From: Promethearchaeota archaeon
Lineage (GTDB): Archaea > Asgardarchaeota > Lokiarchaeia > Sigynarchaeales > SOKP01
NCBI GenBank assembly: GCA_016839845.1
Contig: JAEOTL010000527.1
Span: forward strand, 1-16,114
Reading direction: 5' to 3'
DNA: 16,114 nt
A program made the translations under genes and the position numbers. The notes under the pieces were generated by a model, which was not told the DNA's origin, made no database searches, and saw nothing but the letters and a program-made list of their open reading frames with translations. How positions within the stretch are numbered: position 1 is the first letter of the stretch; each line of letters opens with the position of its first letter. This document shows positions 13,492-16,114 of this stretch, piece after piece.

Positions 13492-15852
13492 ATGAATGAA
13501 CGAATAACACAATTACGCACTCAAAGTCGGAAGACAATTCCATATCTCTCATTGGAACGCGCATCATTAATCACAGAGTTTTATAAAACTGGTGCTGCCC
13601 ATAAACTTTCTGCCCCAGTTGCCCGAGCAAAAGCGTTTCAATATATTTTAGAAAATAAAAAAATATGTATCAACGAAGGGGAACTAATCGTAGGGGAACG
13701 TGGTCCAGAACCAAAAGCTACATCAACCTATCCAGAAGTTTGTTCCCATAGCTTACAGGATTTAGAAATTTTAAATTCTCGCGATAAAATATCATTTAAA
13801 GTATCTGAAGAGACATTACAAGAAACAAAAGAAGTTATCATCCCTTTTTGGAAAGGAAGATCAATTAGAGATAAAATTTTTGCTAAAGTTGATCAACATT
13901 GGATTAATTCATATGAAGCGGGAATTTTTACTGAATTTATGGAGCAAAGAGCACCAGGACATACAGCAGGGGGCGGGAACATTTGGAAAAAAGGATTTTT
14001 AGATTTCAAAAAAGAAATTAGGGCTCACATTGAAGTTTTAGATTTTTACAACGATCCTGAGGCATATGATAAAAGAGAACAACTCATTGCAATGGATATT
14101 GCCGCAGATGCTATTATCGACTTTGCTTTACGATATTCTAAGAGAGTGTTACAATTATCTAAAAGTGAAACTAATCTTCAAAGAAAACAGGAATTGAAAA
14201 AAATTGCAGAAATTTGTTCTAAAGTTCCAGCCCAAGCACCGAATACCTTTTGGGAAGCACTTCAGCATTATTGGTTCATTCATCTAGGTGTTATAATCGA
14301 ATATAATACATGGGACGCATTCAATCCCGGGCGTCTTGACCAACATCTATATCCATTTTATGAAAGAGATCTCGCAAAAGGAATAATAACTAAAGAAAAA
14401 GCAAAAGAACAGCTACAAGCTTTTTGGGTGAAATTTAATAATCAGCCGGCACCACCTAAAGTAGGTGTTACAGCCGAAGAAAGCAATACTTACACAGACT
14501 TTTGCAATATTAATCTTGGAGGTTTAAAGGAAAACGGTTCTGATGGAGTAAATGAACTATCCTACATACTTTTAGATGTTATCGAAGAGATGCGAATCTT
14601 ACAGCCTAGTAGTAACATTCAAATTAGCAAAAAGACTCCGGATAAATTTTTAAAGAGAGCAATCAATATCATTAAAACTGGATTTGGTCAACCTTCTGTT
14701 TTCAATGCAGATGCAATCTTCCAAGAATTAATCCAGCAAGGAAAATCTGTCGTTGATGCATATAATAGCGGAGCAAGTGGGTGTGTTGAATCTGGTGCTT
14801 TTGGAAAGGAAGCCTATATTCTTACAGGTTATTTTAATCTAGTTAAGATTCTTGAAGTAACTCTTCATAATGGCTTCGATCCTTTAACTGGAAAAATTAT
14901 TGGATTAAAAACAGGAGATCCTACTGGTTTCAGTAGCTTTGATGAATTATTTAAAGCATTTATTAAACAGGTAAACCATTTTGTAGATATTAAAATTAAG
15001 GGGAATCAGATAATTGAACAAATTTGGGCACAGAATCCTGCTCCCTTTTTATCGATTTTAATTGAAGATTGTATTCAAAATGGAAAAGATTATAATAATG
15101 GAGGAGCCAAATACAACACATCTTATATTCAAATAGTAGGAATTGGAAGCATTACTGATTGTTTAGCATCTTTGAAATATAATATATTTGATAATAAAAT
15201 ATTATCAATAGAAGAATTAATGAAGGTATTAGATAATAATTTTCAAGGTTATGAAGAAATACGTCAGAAATTCATTAATAAAACTCCAAAATATGGGAAT
15301 GATGATGAATATGCTGATTCAATAACGCAAGAAGTGTTTGAAATTGTTTATAATGCAATAACTAACCGCCCAAATACAAGAGGCGGTGTACATCGCATCA
15401 ACTTGCTTCCTACCACCGTTCATATTTATTTTGGGAGTGTTACAAGAGCTATGCCAGATGGGAGAAAGGCTTTTATGCCACTGTCAGAAGGTATCTCGCC
15501 TGTTCAGGGAATGGATACGAATGGTCCAACTGCAGTAATCAACTCTGCGAGTAAAATTGACCATCTTAAAACTGGGGGAACCTTGTTAAATCAGAAATTT
15601 AGTCCCCATTTCTTTATAGATGAGACGGGAATATCTAAACTAGCTCATCTTATACGATCGTATTTTAGTATGGATGGTCATCACATTCAATTTAATGTGG
15701 TTTCAGCAGATACTTTACGAGCCGCACAGAAAAATCCAGAAAAATTTGATAACCTCATCGTAAGAGTAGCTGGATATAGCGATTACTTCAATAATTTAAG
15801 GTCTAATTTACAGGACGAAATTATAAGAAGAACAGAACACTCGTCATATTAA
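13492..15852 (+). CDS. hypD: Glycyl radical enzyme, trans-4-hydroxy-L-proline dehydratase (HypD) type
   Basis: HypD dehydrates trans-4-hydroxyproline to pyrroline-5-carboxylate by radical chemistry (this hypD is not the hydrogenase maturation gene). The glycyl radical site is G761 in RVAGY near the C-terminus; the thiyl Cys is C431 with E433 in SGCVESG. Compared from memory with Clostridioides HypD, a constant shift of 3 places F149, H157, D275, S331, D336, C431, E433, Y447 and T642 on active-site residues Phe152, His160, Asp278, Ser334, Asp339, Cys434, Glu436, Tyr450 and Thr645. The 786-aa length also matches. The choline, glycerol and isethionate enzymes have GCVEP instead of GCVES. ATG start without SD, after an A/T-rich 38-nt gap that could hold a promoter. 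No activase or ProC is in view. Confidence is high for the family and good for the substrate class. Confidence 0.82.
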   Translation: MNERITQLRTQSRKTIPYLSLERASLITEFYKTGAAHKLSAPVARAKAFQYILENKKICINEGELIVGERGPEPKATSTYPEVCSHSLQDLEILNSRDKISFKVSEETLQETKEVIIPFWKGRSIRDKIFAKVDQHWINSYEAGIFTEFMEQRAPGHTAGGGNIWKKGFLDFKKEIRAHIEVLDFYNDPEAYDKREQLIAMDIAADAIIDFALRYSKRVLQLSKSETNLQRKQELKKIAEICSKVPAQAPNTFWEALQHYWFIHLGVIIEYNTWDAFNPGRLDQHLYPFYERDLAKGIITKEKAKEQLQAFWVKFNNQPAPPKVGVTAEESNTYTDFCNINLGGLKENGSDGVNELSYILLDVIEEMRILQPSSNIQISKKTPDKFLKRAINIIKTGFGQPSVFNADAIFQELIQQGKSVVDAYNSGASGCVESGAFGKEAYILTGYFNLVKILEVTLHNGFDPLTGKIIGLKTGDPTGFSSFDELFKAFIKQVNHFVDIKIKGNQIIEQIWAQNPAPFLSILIEDCIQNGKDYNNGGAKYNTSYIQIVGIGSITDCLASLKYNIFDNKILSIEELMKVLDNNFQGYEEIRQKFINKTPKYGNDDEYADSITQEVFEIVYNAITNRPNTRGGVHRINLLPTTVHIYFGSVTRAMPDGRKAFMPLSEGISPVQGMDTNGPTAVINSASKIDHLKTGGTLLNQKFSPHFFIDETGISKLAHLIRSYFSMDGHHIQFNVVSADTLRAAQKNPEKFDNLIVRVAGYSDYFNNLRSNLQDEIIRRTEHSSY

Positions 15853-15863
15853 TTCTACTCCCT

Positions 15864-15884
15864 ATACCTTTTTAAAAGAAGTAT
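15864..15884. repeat. Imperfect palindrome downstream of the glycyl radical enzyme
   Basis: A 21-nt imperfect inverted repeat, from ATACC to AGTAT around TTTAAAA, pairs at 8 of 10 positions plus one G/T. It sits between the HypD-like stop and the next gene. It could be an operator, part of a promoter (TTTTTAAAA is TATA-like) or a weak terminator. No further copy was noticed in the window. Confidence 0.25.
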
Positions 15885-15920
15885 GAGTTACTTAATTATT
15901 CAATAAAGCGGAATTTCTTT

Positions 15921-15927
15921 AAGGTGA
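15921..15927 (+). promoter_or_regulatory. Ribosome binding site of the DUF3795-like gene
   Basis: AAGGTGA precedes a TTG at 15933 with 5-nt spacing, the same SD-to-TTG layout as for tryptophanase and sulfatase 1. The in-frame GTG at 15924 lies inside this SD, so TTG is the better start. Confidence 0.55.
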
Positions 15928-15932
15928 AGAAT

Positions 15933-16114
15933 TTGAATTTGAAATTAGAAGATGTGAAAGAGGAAGATAGAGGAATAATCGCACCATGTGGGATCGTATG
16001 CTTAGGCTGTGATAGCCATACTGAGGAAGGTTTGGAAGCTGCGATAAAACTGAAAAAGATTTGGGAAGGAGGTAACTTAAAAGACACAGGAATGACTGTT
16101 GGATTAAACCCAGA
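15933..16114 (+). CDS. DUF3795-like Cys-containing protein (5' part, cut by window edge)
   Basis: The reading frame is open to the window end (60 codons seen). The product begins with a short charged stretch. It then has IIAPCGIVCLGCDSH, a Cys pattern (C-x3-C-x2-C) typical of the N-terminus of DUF3795 proteins, which are small, probably metal-binding proteins of unknown function common in anaerobes. A helical segment EGLEAAIKLKKIWE follows. TTG start chosen for its SD. It follows the HypD-like gene by 80 nt and may be a separate transcription unit. It is not a radical-SAM activase: the Cys spacing is not CxxxCxxC in the right order. The family call rests on a short motif. Confidence 0.6.
   Translation, partial: MNLKLEDVKEEDRGIIAPCGIVCLGCDSHTEEGLEAAIKLKKIWEGGNLKDTGMTVGLNP

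Noticed and set aside
13492..15852. Choline trimethylamine-lyase, glycerol dehydratase or arylacetate decarboxylase as the identity of the glycyl radical enzyme, which would tie it to a choline sulfatase
   Set aside because: The Cys loop reads GCVESG rather than GCVEP, and the pocket residues match HypD at a constant offset. The choline sulfate pathway idea therefore has no support.
15896..16087. Minus-strand reading frame of 63 codons at the right edge
   Set aside because: It overlaps the plus-strand DUF3795-like frame, which has an SD and a recognisable Cys motif; the minus product is a Ser/Phe-rich shadow.
1..16114. CRISPR arrays, tRNA or rRNA genes, insertion sequences, att sites
   Set aside because: No regularly spaced repeats, cloverleaf-like segments, transposase motifs or long terminal inverted repeats were seen while reading; gaps between genes are all under 190 nt.

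Overview
The window is AT-rich and gene-dense. Its enzymes fit a strictly anaerobic, amino-acid-using organism: tryptophanase, a 4-hydroxybutyryl-CoA dehydratase-type [4Fe-4S]/flavin enzyme, a glycyl radical enzyme of the hydroxyproline dehydratase (HypD) type, and several iron-sulfur redox proteins. I favour an archaeon, possibly a Lokiarchaeon-like Asgard. The reasons are A/T-rich BRE/TATA-like elements, T-tract termination, frequent TTG/GTG starts behind GGTGA-type Shine-Dalgarno (SD) sequences, and the mix of families. This is inference; no rRNA or informational gene is present, and an anaerobic bacterium is not excluded.

Left part (1-3430): a tryptophanase on the minus strand (74-1690) is divergent from the AbfD-like dehydratase (1877-3430) across a 186-nt promoter region. 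A T-tract follows the dehydratase.

Middle (3495-9736): two convergent cassettes face each other. The plus-strand one holds a QueG-like iron-sulfur protein, a winged-helix/poly-[4Fe-4S] protein and a sulfatase. The minus-strand one holds a second, larger QueG-like protein and a second, paralogous sulfatase. The sulfatase stop codons are 18 nt apart. Both sulfatases carry the C-M-P-N-R formylglycine motif and lack signal peptides, so they probably act in the cytoplasm. No sulfatase-maturing enzyme is visible.

Right part (9875-16114): two ABC half-transporters, 6 nt apart, form a predicted asymmetric heterodimeric exporter with one degenerate ATP site. A HypD-like glycyl radical enzyme follows 38 nt later. 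The 5' part of a DUF3795-like Cys-containing gene runs off the right edge. Neither the radical-SAM activase nor pyrroline-5-carboxylate reductase, the usual HypD partners, is in view.

Together the genes look like an accessory catabolic island: oxygen-sensitive lyases and dehydratases for amino-acid-derived substrates, cytosolic desulfation paired with iron-sulfur reductases, and an export or detoxification pump. The repeated pairing of a sulfatase with a QueG-like reductase is the least explained feature. No RNA genes, CRISPR arrays, transposases or att sites were found, and no gene-free stretch exceeds 186 nt.
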